A stretch of DNA of 64,000 nt from contig NZ_SGXM01000009.1 in the NCBI RefSeq assembly GCF_004217045.1, positions 1 to 64,000 of the forward strand. The letters run 5' to 3'. A program made the translations under genes and the position numbers. Of this stretch, positions 42,803 through 51,088 are shown in pieces. The DNA is from Cupriavidus agavae (GTDB lineage: Bacteria > Pseudomonadota > Gammaproteobacteria > Burkholderiales > Burkholderiaceae). The notes beneath the pieces were generated by a model that worked only from the letters and a program-made list of their open reading frames with translations, was not told where the DNA came from and did not search any database. Each line of letters starts with the position of its first letter. Position 1 is the stretch's first letter.

Positions 42803-43708
42803 TCAGTCTCCGAGCGGCTGGCGGCTGTCGGGGCCGTCGCTGTCCTGGCTGACGCCGCGATGGACGTCGAGCACGTATTTGAGGCGGCGCAGCTTCTCCT
42901 TGCTCTGCTCCTGCTGGAGCAGCGCGCACTGGGTAGCCAGCACGTCCATGACCAGCAGCATGGCGTAGCGCGAGGCCGACGGCTTGAAGATGAAGTCGGT
43001 TTCGAGCGCGCGCACCGGCAGCAGCACGTCGGCGCGCGCGGCCAGCGGCGAGCCCAGCGCCGTCACGGCAATCAGCCGGGCACCGTATTCGCGTGCGATA
43101 TCGCAACTGGCCAGCATCTCGGGCACGTTGCCGCTGGCCGAGAACGCCAGCACCACGTCGTCGCGCGTCAGCGTGGCCGCCACCATCTTCTGCAGCAGCG
43201 CATCCTGATAGGTCGCCACGGGCTGGCCCAGCCGCGCCAGCCGGTAGCGCGCCTCGTCGGCCATGAAAGTGGACCCGCCGCCCATGCCGAAAGCGTAGAC
43301 CATGCGCGCGCCCAGCAACAGGCGCGCCGCCTGATCGATCCGGGCCGGGTCGATCAGCTTGCGGTTCACTTCCAGCGTGGTCAGCACATCCGTGTGGATG
43401 CGGTCGGTCAGCGTGGCGGGGCTGTCGGTTTCCGTCAGCGCCGGTGCGGGTGCCAGGAAGCGCGTGCCCACGGCGGTGGCCTGGGCCAGGCGCAGCTTGA
43501 GGTCGCGTACGTCGCGGCAGCCAATCGCCTTGGCAAAACGCGTGACGCTGGCTTCACTCACGGCGGCCTTGCGGGCCAGTTCGTTGATGCTCGCGGCGGC
43601 CGCGCCGGCCAGATCCTCAAGAATCACCTGCGCCACCTTCTGCTCGGCCAGACGCAGCGCGGGGCCGCGCTCGGCGATGCGGGTCAGGATGTCGAAGGAG
43701 GCGGTCAT
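42803..43708 (-). CDS. RpiR/MurR-family transcriptional regulator with SIS domain
   Basis: The 301-residue protein has an N-terminal RpiR helix-turn-helix (KVAQVILEDLAGAAAASINELARKAAVSEASVTRFAKAIGCRDVRDLKLRLAQ) and a C-terminal sugar isomerase (SIS) domain (RMVYAFGMGGGSTFMADEARYRL, then VLAFSASGNVPEMLASCDIAREYGARLIAVTA). SIS domains bind phosphosugars or sugar acid phosphates. It is the first gene of the gntP-side operon and is divergent from the dehydratase/kinase/aldolase operon, so it likely controls both, perhaps responding to KDG or KDPG. Confidence 0.92.
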   Translation of the reverse strand: MTASFDILTRIAERGPALRLAEQKVAQVILEDLAGAAAASINELARKAAVSEASVTRFAKAIGCRDVRDLKLRLAQATAVGTRFLAPAPALTETDSPATLTDRIHTDVLTTLEVNRKLIDPARIDQAARLLLGARMVYAFGMGGGSTFMADEARYRLARLGQPVATYQDALLQKMVAATLTRDDVVLAFSASGNVPEMLASCDIAREYGARLIAVTALGSPLAARADVLLPVRALETDFIFKPSASRYAMLLVMDVLATQCALLQQEQSKEKLRRLKYVLDVHRGVSQDSDGPDSRQPLGD

Positions 43709-43750
43709 GGGTGGGCGGCGGCGTCTGACCGGCTTGGGCCGGTATCGCGT

Positions 43751-43786
43751 GTTACTTTATAACAAGGGTGAAATATCGTAGTTTCA
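43751..43786. promoter_or_regulatory. Candidate RpiR operators in the divergent promoter
   Basis: Two inverted repeats lie between the divergent operons: GTTA-CTTTA-TAAC (43751-43763) and TGAAA-TATCGTAG-TTTCA (43769-43786). TGAAA/TTTCA half sites are common for RpiR/MurR-type regulators. The position fits joint control of both operons. Confidence 0.45.
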
Positions 43787-43822
43787 AGGCTATGATTACG
43801 TCAATCGAATTTTGACAGGGTG

Positions 43823-45100
43823 ATGTCTGCGATGCGTGAAATAAAGTACCAGACCGGAATGATCGATCCGCTGAACAAGGCGCTGGGCCGCATGGAGGCG
43901 CCGCTGGCCCCCTCGGACGCCGCCGCGCCGAGCTGGAATCTGTTGGCCGAAGAACTGAGCCTGCCGGCCGCCGTGCTGTACGAAGAGCGCCTGACACACA
44001 ACCTGTCGTGGATGCGCAACTTCATGGGTGCCTACGGCGTGCAGCTTGCGCCGCATGGCAAGACCACGATGGCGCCGAAGCTGTTCCAGCGCCAGCTTGC
44101 CGAGGGCGCGTGGGGCATCACGCTGGCCACGGCCCAGCAGACGGCCGCCGCCGCCGCGCATGGCGTGCAGCGCGTGCTGATGGCCAACCAGCTCGTGGGC
44201 CGCCGCAACATGGAAATCGTGGCCGATCTGCTACGTGATCCCGGCTTCGAATTCTTTACGCTGGTCGATTCCGCCGCGCTGACCGACCAGCTCGGCGCCT
44301 TCTTCCAGGCGCGCGGCCAGACCCTGCAGGTGCTGCTGGAACTGGGCGTGGAGGGCGGCCGCACCGGCGTGCGTGACGCCGCGCAGCAGGCCGAGGTACT
44401 TGCCGCGCTGGCGCGCTGGCCCGATACGCTGGTGCTGGCGGGGGTGGAAGTCTATGAGGGCGTGCTGGCACAGGAGGCCGATATCCGCGCCTTCCTGCAG
44501 CGCACCGTGGCGGTCACGCGCGAGCTGGCGGCCGCTGGCCGCTTCGGCCGCAGCCCGGTGGTGATGTCTGGCGCCGGTTCGGCCTGGTACGACGTGGTGG
44601 CGGAGGAATTCGCGCGCACCGAGATCGGCGCGCCGATCGACATCGTGTTGCGTCCGGGCTGCTACCTCACGCACGACGTGGGTATCTACCGCGCGGCGCA
44701 GGAGCGTATCCTGAGCAGCAATCCGGTGGCGCAGAAGATGCGCGAGGGTTTGCTGCCCGCGCTGCAACTCTGGGCCTACGTGCAGTCGATTCCGGAGCCG
44801 ACCCGCGCCATCATCGGGCTGGGCAAGCGCGACGCGGCGTTCGACGCCGGCATGCCCGTGCCCGCGCAGCTCTACCGGCCCGGGTCCGAGGCGCCGGCGG
44901 CGTCTGCCGCGCACTGGAAGGTGACCGGCATGATGGACCAGCACGCGTATCTGGAAATCCAGGCCGGCGACGATATTCGCGTCGGCGATATGATTGCGTT
45001 CGACATTTCGCACCCCTGCCTGACGTTCGACAAGTGGCGCCACATCCCCGTGCTGGATGGCCAGTTGCGCGTCATCGACATCGTGCAGACCTTCTTCTGA
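43823..45100 (+). CDS. D-serine-dehydratase-like (DSD1/D-threonine aldolase fold) PLP enzyme, candidate amino-sugar-acid ammonia-lyase
   Basis: The 425-residue fold-type III PLP enzyme (a start at 43832, MREIKYQTG, is also possible) has the PLP lysine, Lys80, in LAPHGKTTMAPK. The zinc ligand pair of eukaryotic-type D-serine dehydratases is present near the C-terminus in FDISHPCLTFDKW (His-x-Cys). The stretch SGAGSAWYDVVAEE and the ending fit the family. Such enzymes eliminate water and ammonia from D-amino acids with a beta-hydroxyl. It is followed by KDG kinase and KDPG aldolase, so its product may be 2-keto-3-deoxygluconate formed from D-glucosaminate. That substrate is an inference; D-serine or D-threonine remain possible. 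Confidence 0.85.
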   Translation: MSAMREIKYQTGMIDPLNKALGRMEAPLAPSDAAAPSWNLLAEELSLPAAVLYEERLTHNLSWMRNFMGAYGVQLAPHGKTTMAPKLFQRQLAEGAWGITLATAQQTAAAAAHGVQRVLMANQLVGRRNMEIVADLLRDPGFEFFTLVDSAALTDQLGAFFQARGQTLQVLLELGVEGGRTGVRDAAQQAEVLAALARWPDTLVLAGVEVYEGVLAQEADIRAFLQRTVAVTRELAAAGRFGRSPVVMSGAGSAWYDVVAEEFARTEIGAPIDIVLRPGCYLTHDVGIYRAAQERILSSNPVAQKMREGLLPALQLWAYVQSIPEPTRAIIGLGKRDAAFDAGMPVPAQLYRPGSEAPAASAAHWKVTGMMDQHAYLEIQAGDDIRVGDMIAFDISHPCLTFDKWRHIPVLDGQLRVIDIVQTFF

Positions 45101-45117
45101 CCGGGAGTGGCCGCGAC

Positions 45118-46053
45118 ATGAGCATCGACATCCTTGCCTATGGCGAACCGCTGGTGGAGTTCAACCAGCAGCCCGACGACCCCACGCGCTACCTGCAGGG
45201 CTTTGGCGGCGATACCTCCAACTTTGCGATTGCGGCCGCGCGCCAGGGCGCCAGCACCGGCTTCATCGGCGCGGTGGGCAGCGACAGCTTCGGCGAACGC
45301 CTGCTGGCGCTGTGGACGCACGAGCGCGTCGATACGCGCCACGTGCACCAGGACGCCACCGCCCCGACCGGCGTCTACTTCGTCTCGCACGACAGCCACG
45401 GCCACCGTTTCGACTACCTGCGCGCGGGCTCGGCGGCGAGCCGCTATCACCACGACCAATTGCCGCTGGCGGCCATCGGCCAGGCGCGCTACCTGCACCT
45501 GTCCGGCATCAGCCTGGCCATCAGCACCAGCGCCTGCGATGCGGGGCTGGCGGCGATGGAGCACGCGCGCAAGGCGGGCGTGCAGGTTTCGCTCGATACC
45601 AATCTGCGGCTGCGGCTCTGGTCGCTGGCCCGGGCGCGCGGCATCATGCGCGAGGCGTTCGCGCTGACCGATGTCTGCCTGCCGAGCTGGGATGACATCA
45701 CCGTGCTGACCGGCCTCGACGACCGCGATGCCATCGTGGACCACCTGCTGGCCTGCGGCGTGCAGGTCATCGCGCTGAAACTGGGCGAGGAGGGCAGCTA
45801 CGTGGCCACGCCGGAATCGCGGGCGCTGGTGGCGCCGTATCCGGTCAGGCCGCTCGACGCTACGGGCGCGGGCGACTGCTTCGGCGGCAGCTTCATCGCG
45901 AGGCTCGCCGCCGGTGCCGATCCGTTCGAGGCGGCGCGCTATGCCAACGTGGCGGCGGCATTGTCGACCACGGGCTACGGCGCCGTGGCGCCGATCCCGC
46001 ATGCCGAAACCGTACTGGCCCGGCTGGAACAAAACATCTCCGTGATTGCCTGA
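45118..46053 (+). CDS. kdgK: 2-dehydro-3-deoxygluconokinase (PfkB/ribokinase family)
   Basis: The 311-residue kinase has the PfkB signatures GGDTSNFAIAAARQG near the start and the ATP/anion motif DATGAGDCFGGSFIARL, with the catalytic Asp in GAGD. The N-terminus ILAYGEPLVEFNQ is KdgK-like. It phosphorylates 2-keto-3-deoxygluconate to KDPG, the substrate of the aldolase encoded next. It lies 17 bases after the dehydratase gene. Confidence 0.9.
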   Translation: MSIDILAYGEPLVEFNQQPDDPTRYLQGFGGDTSNFAIAAARQGASTGFIGAVGSDSFGERLLALWTHERVDTRHVHQDATAPTGVYFVSHDSHGHRFDYLRAGSAASRYHHDQLPLAAIGQARYLHLSGISLAISTSACDAGLAAMEHARKAGVQVSLDTNLRLRLWSLARARGIMREAFALTDVCLPSWDDITVLTGLDDRDAIVDHLLACGVQVIALKLGEEGSYVATPESRALVAPYPVRPLDATGAGDCFGGSFIARLAAGADPFEAARYANVAAALSTTGYGAVAPIPHAETVLARLEQNISVIA

Positions 46054-46119
46054 CCGAAAGATCGCATCGTCGAATCGCCAATTTTGCGCGGTCGGACCAT
46101 CCAACCCAAGAATACTGTC

Positions 46120-46761
46120 ATGCAAACTCAACCTTCTCCGCTGCTTGCCCGCCTGACCAACGTACCGGTGATTCCGGTGCTGGAATTCCACTCGGTGGAC
46201 GAGGCGCTGCACGTCAGCGAGGCGCTGGTCGCCGGCGGCCTGCCGATGCTCGAAATCACGCTGCGCACACCGGTTGCGCTGCAGGCCATGGAGGCCGTGG
46301 CCCGTGCGCTGCCGCAGGCCGTGGTCGGTGCCGGCACCGTGCTGAGCGTGGAGCAACTGCATGCGGTGCGCGACGTGGGCGCGCAGTTTGCCGTGTCGCC
46401 GGGCCTGACGCAGAAGCTGGCCGAGGGCGCGCAGGGCGCCGGCATCTCGCTGCTGCCGGGCGTGGCAACGGCCAGCGAGGCCATGTACGCGCTTGAAGCG
46501 GGCTTCTCGTTCCTGAAGTTCTTCCCGGCCGAGGCGGCGGGCGGCGTGCCGATGCTGAAATCGCTGTTCGGGCCGCTCTCGCAACTGAAGTTCTGCCCGA
46601 CCGGCGGCATCGACCTGGCCAAGGCGTCCACCTACCTGGCGCTGCCCAATGTCGTGTGCGTGGGCGGTTCGTGGGTCGTGCCCAAGGACGCCGTGGCGGC
46701 GAAGGACTGGGGCCGCATCCGCAAGCTCGCGGAGGAGGCAGCGCAACTGCGCCGTGTGTGA
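46120..46761 (+). CDS. eda: 2-keto-3-deoxy-6-phosphogluconate (KDPG) aldolase
   Basis: The 213-residue class I aldolase has the Schiff-base lysine at Lys133 in FSFLKFFPAEAAGG, with Glu45 and Arg49 in LPMLEITLRTP, all at the same numbers as in E. coli Eda. Phosphate-binding elements VVGAGTVLS and PTGGI are also present. It splits KDPG to pyruvate and glyceraldehyde-3-phosphate. It ends the operon with the PLP dehydratase and KdgK. The 66-base gap before it has no strong ribosome site. Confidence 0.95.
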   Translation: MQTQPSPLLARLTNVPVIPVLEFHSVDEALHVSEALVAGGLPMLEITLRTPVALQAMEAVARALPQAVVGAGTVLSVEQLHAVRDVGAQFAVSPGLTQKLAEGAQGAGISLLPGVATASEAMYALEAGFSFLKFFPAEAAGGVPMLKSLFGPLSQLKFCPTGGIDLAKASTYLALPNVVCVGGSWVVPKDAVAAKDWGRIRKLAEEAAQLRRV

Positions 46762-46837
46762 TCTTTCTGCCGCGCAGCGCCGAACGGAAAAGTAAAAACT
46801 ACAATCCGGCCACGATTGACGCGCGGTCAGGGCAATG

Positions 46838-46864
46838 AGAAAGGGCGCCAGTGGCGCCCTTGCT
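46838..46864 (-). terminator. Hairpin terminator after the entericidin-like gene
   Basis: AAGGGCGCC / GGCGCCCTT (46841-46849 with 46853-46861) forms a 9-bp stem with a 3-base loop. On the minus strand it is followed by TCTCATT, so it is a moderate terminator for the small lipoprotein gene; on the plus strand it may also stop eda readthrough. Confidence 0.6.
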
Positions 46865-46897
46865 TGCTTCAGCACAGCGAACAGACTGCGTCGCGGC

Positions 46898-47029
46898 TTA
46901 CTTCGACTTCTCGGCCGAGTTTTCCAGCTTCTGGCCACCCTTCTGCACGTCCTGGCCAAGGCCGGACATCGTGTTGCAACCTGCCAGCATCGTGGCAACG
47001 AGTACGCACCAGATCCATCCTTTCTTCAT
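46898..47029 (-). CDS. Entericidin-like small lipoprotein
   Basis: A 43-residue frame begins MKKGWIWCVLVATMLAGC and carries the lipobox LAGC, then NTMSGLGQDVQKGGQ and a Lys/Glu-rich tail ending AEKSK. The NT-x-G-x-G-x-D-x-x-x-G-G pattern is that of entericidin A/B family proteins (EcnAB). The ribosome site AAGGAG lies six bases before the ATG, and a hairpin terminator follows. It would be an outer-membrane-anchored small lipoprotein; in enterics EcnB promotes lysis in stationary phase and EcnA counters it, but no partner gene is seen here. Confidence 0.9.
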   Translation of the reverse strand: MKKGWIWCVLVATMLAGCNTMSGLGQDVQKGGQKLENSAEKSK

Positions 47030-47166
47030 CAGCGGCTCCTTTCAGGGATAGTAGGAAGTGGGCACATTTTAGCGTCGCCCCACCCGCTGTCGATGCATGA
47101 TGTGTGCCAATGTGTAAATACGAAAATGGCTGACAGACGCGGCGTTCCGGTCTGTGGTGGCAAGCC

Positions 47167-48507
47167 TCAGGGGGCCAGCATGCGCCGCGCGCGCTCGGCC
47201 ACGGCCATGTGGGTCTGCGCCAGCCACATGGCCGGGAACGGCTGGGCCAGCAGGTAGCCCTGCACGCTGTCGCATCCCCAGGCGCGTACCGCCTCCAACT
47301 GCGCCTGCGTTTCCACGCCCTTGGCGCAGACCGCCACGCCGCGCTGCTTCGCCCAGCAGCAGGCGGCCCGCAGGCTGGCGGCCATGGCCTGGCTCAGGTT
47401 GGTACTGCCAAGGTGGCGCACGTCCAGCATCACCATGTCGGGCCGCGTCAGGTCCAGCCCATGGCGGCTGGCGTCGGTGTCGGTGAAATCGGCCAGCGCC
47501 AGGCCGATGCCGCCTTCGCGCAGGCGGCGAACCTTGTCATGGGTCGTGCTGGCGTCCGGCAGGATATCGACCGGCACCTCCACGCAGATCTGCCCCGGCG
47601 GCAGGCCACGCGCTTCGATGGCGCGCCGCAGCATGCAGATGGTGTCGTCGGCCTGCAACTGCGAACTGGTGGCCAGCAGCGTGAACTGCAGCGGCCCGAG
47701 CGCTCCGGAGGATTCGATCACGTCGAGCAGTTGCAGCAACGTCCAGCCACCCATCTCGTTCATGAGCCCGAGCGCCTCGGCGGCGGGCAGGAAATCCTGC
47801 GGCGCCACCCGGCCCAGCACCGGATGCTGCCAGCGCAGCCGCGCCGTGTAGGCCGTAATGTCTCCCGACACCAGCGAGGCGCGGGGTTGCAACTGCAGGC
47901 TCATCTCGCCGCGCCCGATGGCGCCCGGCAGCGCGGCCAGCAGTGTGGCCAGGCGCGGCGTGGCGGGCCGCACCGCGGTGTGGATGCCGTCACCGCCGCG
48001 CTTGTTGACGCGCAGCATGGCGTCGAAGGCGCGTTGCAAATGGCGTTCGGCGCCCGTGTCGGGGTCGTCGATGGCCGAGCCGATGCTGCAAGACAGGAAG
48101 ACCTCGAAACCTTCCACGAGGTAGGGCCGGGCAACCACTCCGGCAATGGCCTGGCTCAGCGCCAGAGACGGCTTGGCGCCCTCGGGCAGCAGGCAGGCCA
48201 GCCCGAGATCGGCCGGGCCGAGCCAGTGCATGGCCACCGGCATGGCTGCCACGCTGGCAACGCGGGACTTGACCTGTGCGCGGAGCCCGTGCGCTCGCCG
48301 CGCGCCCACGGTGTCGCAGGCATGGGCGAAGCGGTCGAGCCGGATGACGACCACGGCCAGCGAGGCGGATGGGCCAAACTGCGCGCGATGCGCCTCCAGC
48401 GCGGCGAGGAAGGCGGCCGGCTGGAGCGCCCGGTCGGGCGCGTCGGCGGATTGGCTCTGGCCACCCCCGCCGCCCGTGTCCGGGAGGTCGTTGGTGTCAG
48501 GGTCCAT
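47167..48507 (-). CDS. Degenerate GGDEF-EAL protein, probably without c-di-GMP enzyme activity
   Basis: The 446-residue cytoplasmic protein has a GGDEF-like half (residues about 30-190) and an EAL-like half (195-446). The diguanylate cyclase motif is replaced by GPADL at 97-101. In the EAL half the motif reads TARLRW at 221-226 instead of EALLRW, DDFG reads ADFT at 339-342, the catalytic lysine position is Met360, and the loop glutamate of EGVE is Lys396. Nearly every metal ligand is thus lost. Such proteins often act as c-di-GMP sensors or protein-binding scaffolds. Neighbours give no further hint. Confidence 0.85.
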   Translation of the reverse strand: MDPDTNDLPDTGGGGGQSQSADAPDRALQPAAFLAALEAHRAQFGPSASLAVVVIRLDRFAHACDTVGARRAHGLRAQVKSRVASVAAMPVAMHWLGPADLGLACLLPEGAKPSLALSQAIAGVVARPYLVEGFEVFLSCSIGSAIDDPDTGAERHLQRAFDAMLRVNKRGGDGIHTAVRPATPRLATLLAALPGAIGRGEMSLQLQPRASLVSGDITAYTARLRWQHPVLGRVAPQDFLPAAEALGLMNEMGGWTLLQLLDVIESSGALGPLQFTLLATSSQLQADDTICMLRRAIEARGLPPGQICVEVPVDILPDASTTHDKVRRLREGGIGLALADFTDTDASRHGLDLTRPDMVMLDVRHLGSTNLSQAMAASLRAACCWAKQRGVAVCAKGVETQAQLEAVRAWGCDSVQGYLLAQPFPAMWLAQTHMAVAERARRMLAP

Positions 48508-48838
48508 GGTCGATCGTTGCTGGCAGCGCGTTCATGCGTGTCGAAGCGGCCGGCGAAACCGGACTGCATTCCCGTTTAAGCGACGTACGGGGCGCTCTGG
48601 TGGCGCCTCCGCTCTGTTGATAGCCAGATCATAAGGCAGCCTCGGCGGAATTCGGAAAACTACGATGCCGGCGTGCGCGGCACGTCTCACCGGTATTTGA
48701 TTTCCCGCAACGGTGGTGCTGACGGCCAGTTCGCCGGCTTGACCACGGCCGCCGAAACGCGATAAACGCGCGCGCCAAAGAAAAAGGCGGGCGCCTGTTG
48801 CGCCCGCCTTGCGGTGGAATCGGGGTGGCGGGGGGGCC
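48508..48838. other. Intergenic stretch between CorC-like and EAL-like genes
   Basis: These 331 bases hold the terminator at 48775-48810 and, nearer the EAL gene, presumably its promoter. No supported small frame or RNA gene was seen. Confidence 0.5.
48775..48810 (-). terminator. Intrinsic terminator after the CorC-type gene
   Basis: AAGGCGGGCG / CGCCCGCCTT (48784-48793 with 48801-48810, 7-base loop) makes a 10-bp stem. On the minus strand it runs into TTTTTCTTT, a strong terminator 29 bases after the stop codon. Confidence 0.9.
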
Positions 48839-50152
48839 TCAGCCCGTGGTTTCCGCCTCGGGGCCATCCTCGGGCGGCACCCGGGATGCCAGGACCTTGT
48901 CGATCCGCTTGCCGTCCATGTCGATGATCTCGAACTTCCAGTCCTCCCATTGCACGGAGTCGGCGGTCGTCGGCAGCCGGCCCAGCAGCAACAGCAGCAT
49001 GCCCGACAGCGTGTGATAGCGCTCCTTGGACTCCTCGGGCACCGCGCGCAGTCCCACGCGGTCCTTCAGTTCGTGGATCGGGATCAGGCCGTCGAGCAGC
49101 CACGAGCCGTCGTCGCGCTGGACCGCCCATTCCTCGCCGGCCGTCTCGGTCTTGAACTCCCCGGTGATGGCCTCGATCAGGTCCTGCAGCGTCACCAGGC
49201 CCAGCACTTCGCCGTATTCGTCGATCACGAACGCGATCTGGCCGCCCGACGAGCGGAAGTTTTCAAGCAGTTCCATGCCCGTGACGCTCTCGGGCACGAA
49301 TACCGCCGCCTGCAGCACGGCGGTCAGGTCGGCCTTCTCGCCGCGCAGGCGGCGCGCCAGCAACTGGCGGGCGCTGACCACGCCAAGGATGTCGTGCATG
49401 CCGCCACGCACCACCGGGAACCGGGAATGATCGGATTCCTCGATGCGGCGCAGGTTCTCTTCTTCGGTCGATTCCATGTCGAGGTAGACCACATCGCCGC
49501 GCGGCACCATCAGCGAGGCGATCTGGCGGTCGTCGAGCCGGAACACGTTGCGCACCATCGTGTGCTCGTGGCGCTCGATCACACCCGCTTCCGAGCCTTC
49601 CACCAGCAGCGCATGGATTTCTTCCTCGGTCACCACCGGGGCGCGGTCCATCTTCACGCCGAGCAGGCGCAGCACGAGGCGCGTGGAGCCGGAAAGCAGC
49701 TTGACGAACGGCGTGGAGGCCACGGCCAGGATCGCGATCGGACGCGCCACCAGGCGCGCGATCTTCTCGGGAGCCATCTGGCCCAGGCGCTTGGGCACCA
49801 GTTCGCCGAGCACGATCGAGAAATAGGTCAGGCCGGCCACCACAATGGCCGTGGCCGTGTAGCCCGCCGTGGTGGCGGGAATGCCAAAGCCCTGCAGCCA
49901 GACGCCGAGCGGCGAAGCCAGGGCGGATTCACCGACCACGCCGTTCAGCACGCCGATCGACGTAATGCCGATCTGCACCGTGGACAGGAAGCGGGTGGGG
50001 TCCTCGCCAAGCTTGACGGCCTCCATCGCACCGCGGTCGCCGTCTTCGATCAGGCGCTGCAGCCGGGCCCGGCGGGCCGTGACAAGCGCGATTTCAGACA
50101 TGGCGAACAGGCCGTTCAGCAGAATGAGTGCCAGCAGTATGGCAATTTCCAT
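48839..50152 (-). CDS. CorC/HlyC-family CNNM transporter-associated protein with CBS pair
   Basis: The 437-residue protein has an N-terminal CNNM (DUF21) membrane domain (MEIAILLALILLNGLFAMSEIALVTARRARLQ, then GLTYFSIVLGELVPKRLGQ), two CBS domains (MVPRGDVVYLD... HSRFPVVRG and ...GQIAFVIDEYGEVLGLVTLQDLIEAI), and a C-terminal CorC_HlyC domain (WLLDGLIPIHELKDRVGL). This class is linked to Mg2+/Co2+ efflux and was historically named hemolysin. It is monocistronic with a strong terminator. Confidence 0.93.
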   Translation of the reverse strand: MEIAILLALILLNGLFAMSEIALVTARRARLQRLIEDGDRGAMEAVKLGEDPTRFLSTVQIGITSIGVLNGVVGESALASPLGVWLQGFGIPATTAGYTATAIVVAGLTYFSIVLGELVPKRLGQMAPEKIARLVARPIAILAVASTPFVKLLSGSTRLVLRLLGVKMDRAPVVTEEEIHALLVEGSEAGVIERHEHTMVRNVFRLDDRQIASLMVPRGDVVYLDMESTEEENLRRIEESDHSRFPVVRGGMHDILGVVSARQLLARRLRGEKADLTAVLQAAVFVPESVTGMELLENFRSSGGQIAFVIDEYGEVLGLVTLQDLIEAITGEFKTETAGEEWAVQRDDGSWLLDGLIPIHELKDRVGLRAVPEESKERYHTLSGMLLLLLGRLPTTADSVQWEDWKFEIIDMDGKRIDKVLASRVPPEDGPEAETTG

Positions 50153-50264
50153 CAGGATGCGCGCCCTGTGCGCGCGGGAATTGAAAAATCAGAGCATACC
50201 ACCGGCAATGTGACGCCGCATGCGTGCTGTGCCTCATACGGCACACCGGAGGGCGATGCAGGAA

Positions 50265-50612
50265 TCATGCCGTCAGCGGTTTCACGTCTTCGGCAATGGC
50301 TTGCCCGGCCCGCAAGCGCGCCATGCGCAGCGAGTAATTGCCGTCGAGGGCTGACCAGAATTCCGCCGATGTCCCGAAAAAGCGTGCCAGCCGCAGGGCC
50401 GTCTCGGGCGAGACTGGCCGCCCGCCCGACACGATGCCCTCGATGCGGGGCAGTGGCACCCGCAGCGCCACCGCCAGCGCGCGGGGACCGAGCCCGTTCG
50501 GCTGCATGAACTCGCGCAACAGGATGGTGCCGGCGGGCACGGGCCAGATCGCCTCGCCCGTGGCGATGGGGCTGAAATCGAGATGGCACAGGTCTTCGCG
50601 CGGGATCGGCAT
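50265..50612 (-). CDS. higA: HigA-family antitoxin
   Basis: The 115-residue protein begins MPIPREDLCHLDFSPI and has an XRE-type helix-turn-helix (LREFMQPNGLGPRALAVALRVPLPRIEGIVSGGRPVSPETALRLARFFGTSAEFW), the VapI/HigA pattern. It lies directly after the toxin gene. The ATG at 50612 is preferred over 50615 because AGGAGG is then seven bases upstream. It would bind and neutralise HigB and repress the operon. Confidence 0.93.
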   Translation of the reverse strand: MPIPREDLCHLDFSPIATGEAIWPVPAGTILLREFMQPNGLGPRALAVALRVPLPRIEGIVSGGRPVSPETALRLARFFGTSAEFWSALDGNYSLRMARLRAGQAIAEDVKPLTA

Positions 50613-50902
50613 CATTGGTCCTCCTCGCACGGGGCGATTTCAACGTTCCAGGCCCCTTCGTTGAGGTAGCGAAAGCAGACGTGCCAGTCCGGATCGATCC
50701 GCACGTGCCAGCGGCCACGGTGGCGGCCGCGCATCGGCTCCAGCCCGTTGGCCGGCGAAGCCAGCAGGTCGGTCAGGGAGGCCGCGGCGTCGAGCATGTC
50801 GAGCTTGCGGCGCGCCGCCTGCTGGATCGGGATCGGCAGCGTATAGACGAAATGGCCGCAGAACACGGCGGCAGTGGTCTTGTTGGCGAGGGTGCGGATC
50901 AT
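50612..50902 (-). CDS. higB: HigB-family mRNA interferase toxin
   Basis: The 96-residue RelE-superfamily toxin has the HigB pattern: an N-terminal strand and helix with QQAARRKLDMLDAAASLTDLLASPANGLEPMRG, then HRGRWHVRIDPDWHVCFRY, where the Arg/His/Tyr residues form the ribosome-dependent nuclease site. The toxin-first order and the overlap with the antitoxin start (ATGA) are standard for higBA. Whether it is active cannot be seen, but no key residue is evidently lost. Confidence 0.93.
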   Translation of the reverse strand: MIRTLANKTTAAVFCGHFVYTLPIPIQQAARRKLDMLDAAASLTDLLASPANGLEPMRGRHRGRWHVRIDPDWHVCFRYLNEGAWNVEIAPCEEDQ

Positions 50903-51088
50903 GGGCAGTTGGTCTTCGGACGTTGTGGAGCGGAAGGTCCATGCTAGGCCCGGGGCCCCGCAATCGATATGCGACGATTCTGAAAGGCGCCCGGAATCTT
51001 TCCGGCGCCTGACGGGGTGGGGAAGGGGGGCAGGGAATTGCCCCCATTACCTGCCGGGTAGTCGCGGCGCGTCCTTCGCCGTGCTGTA

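Noticed and set aside
50985..51010. Inverted repeat AGGCGCCCGGAA / TTCCGGCGCCT between higB and the XRE gene
   Set aside because: No T-run on either side and no clear regulatory position; it could be a terminator remnant but is not strong enough to list.
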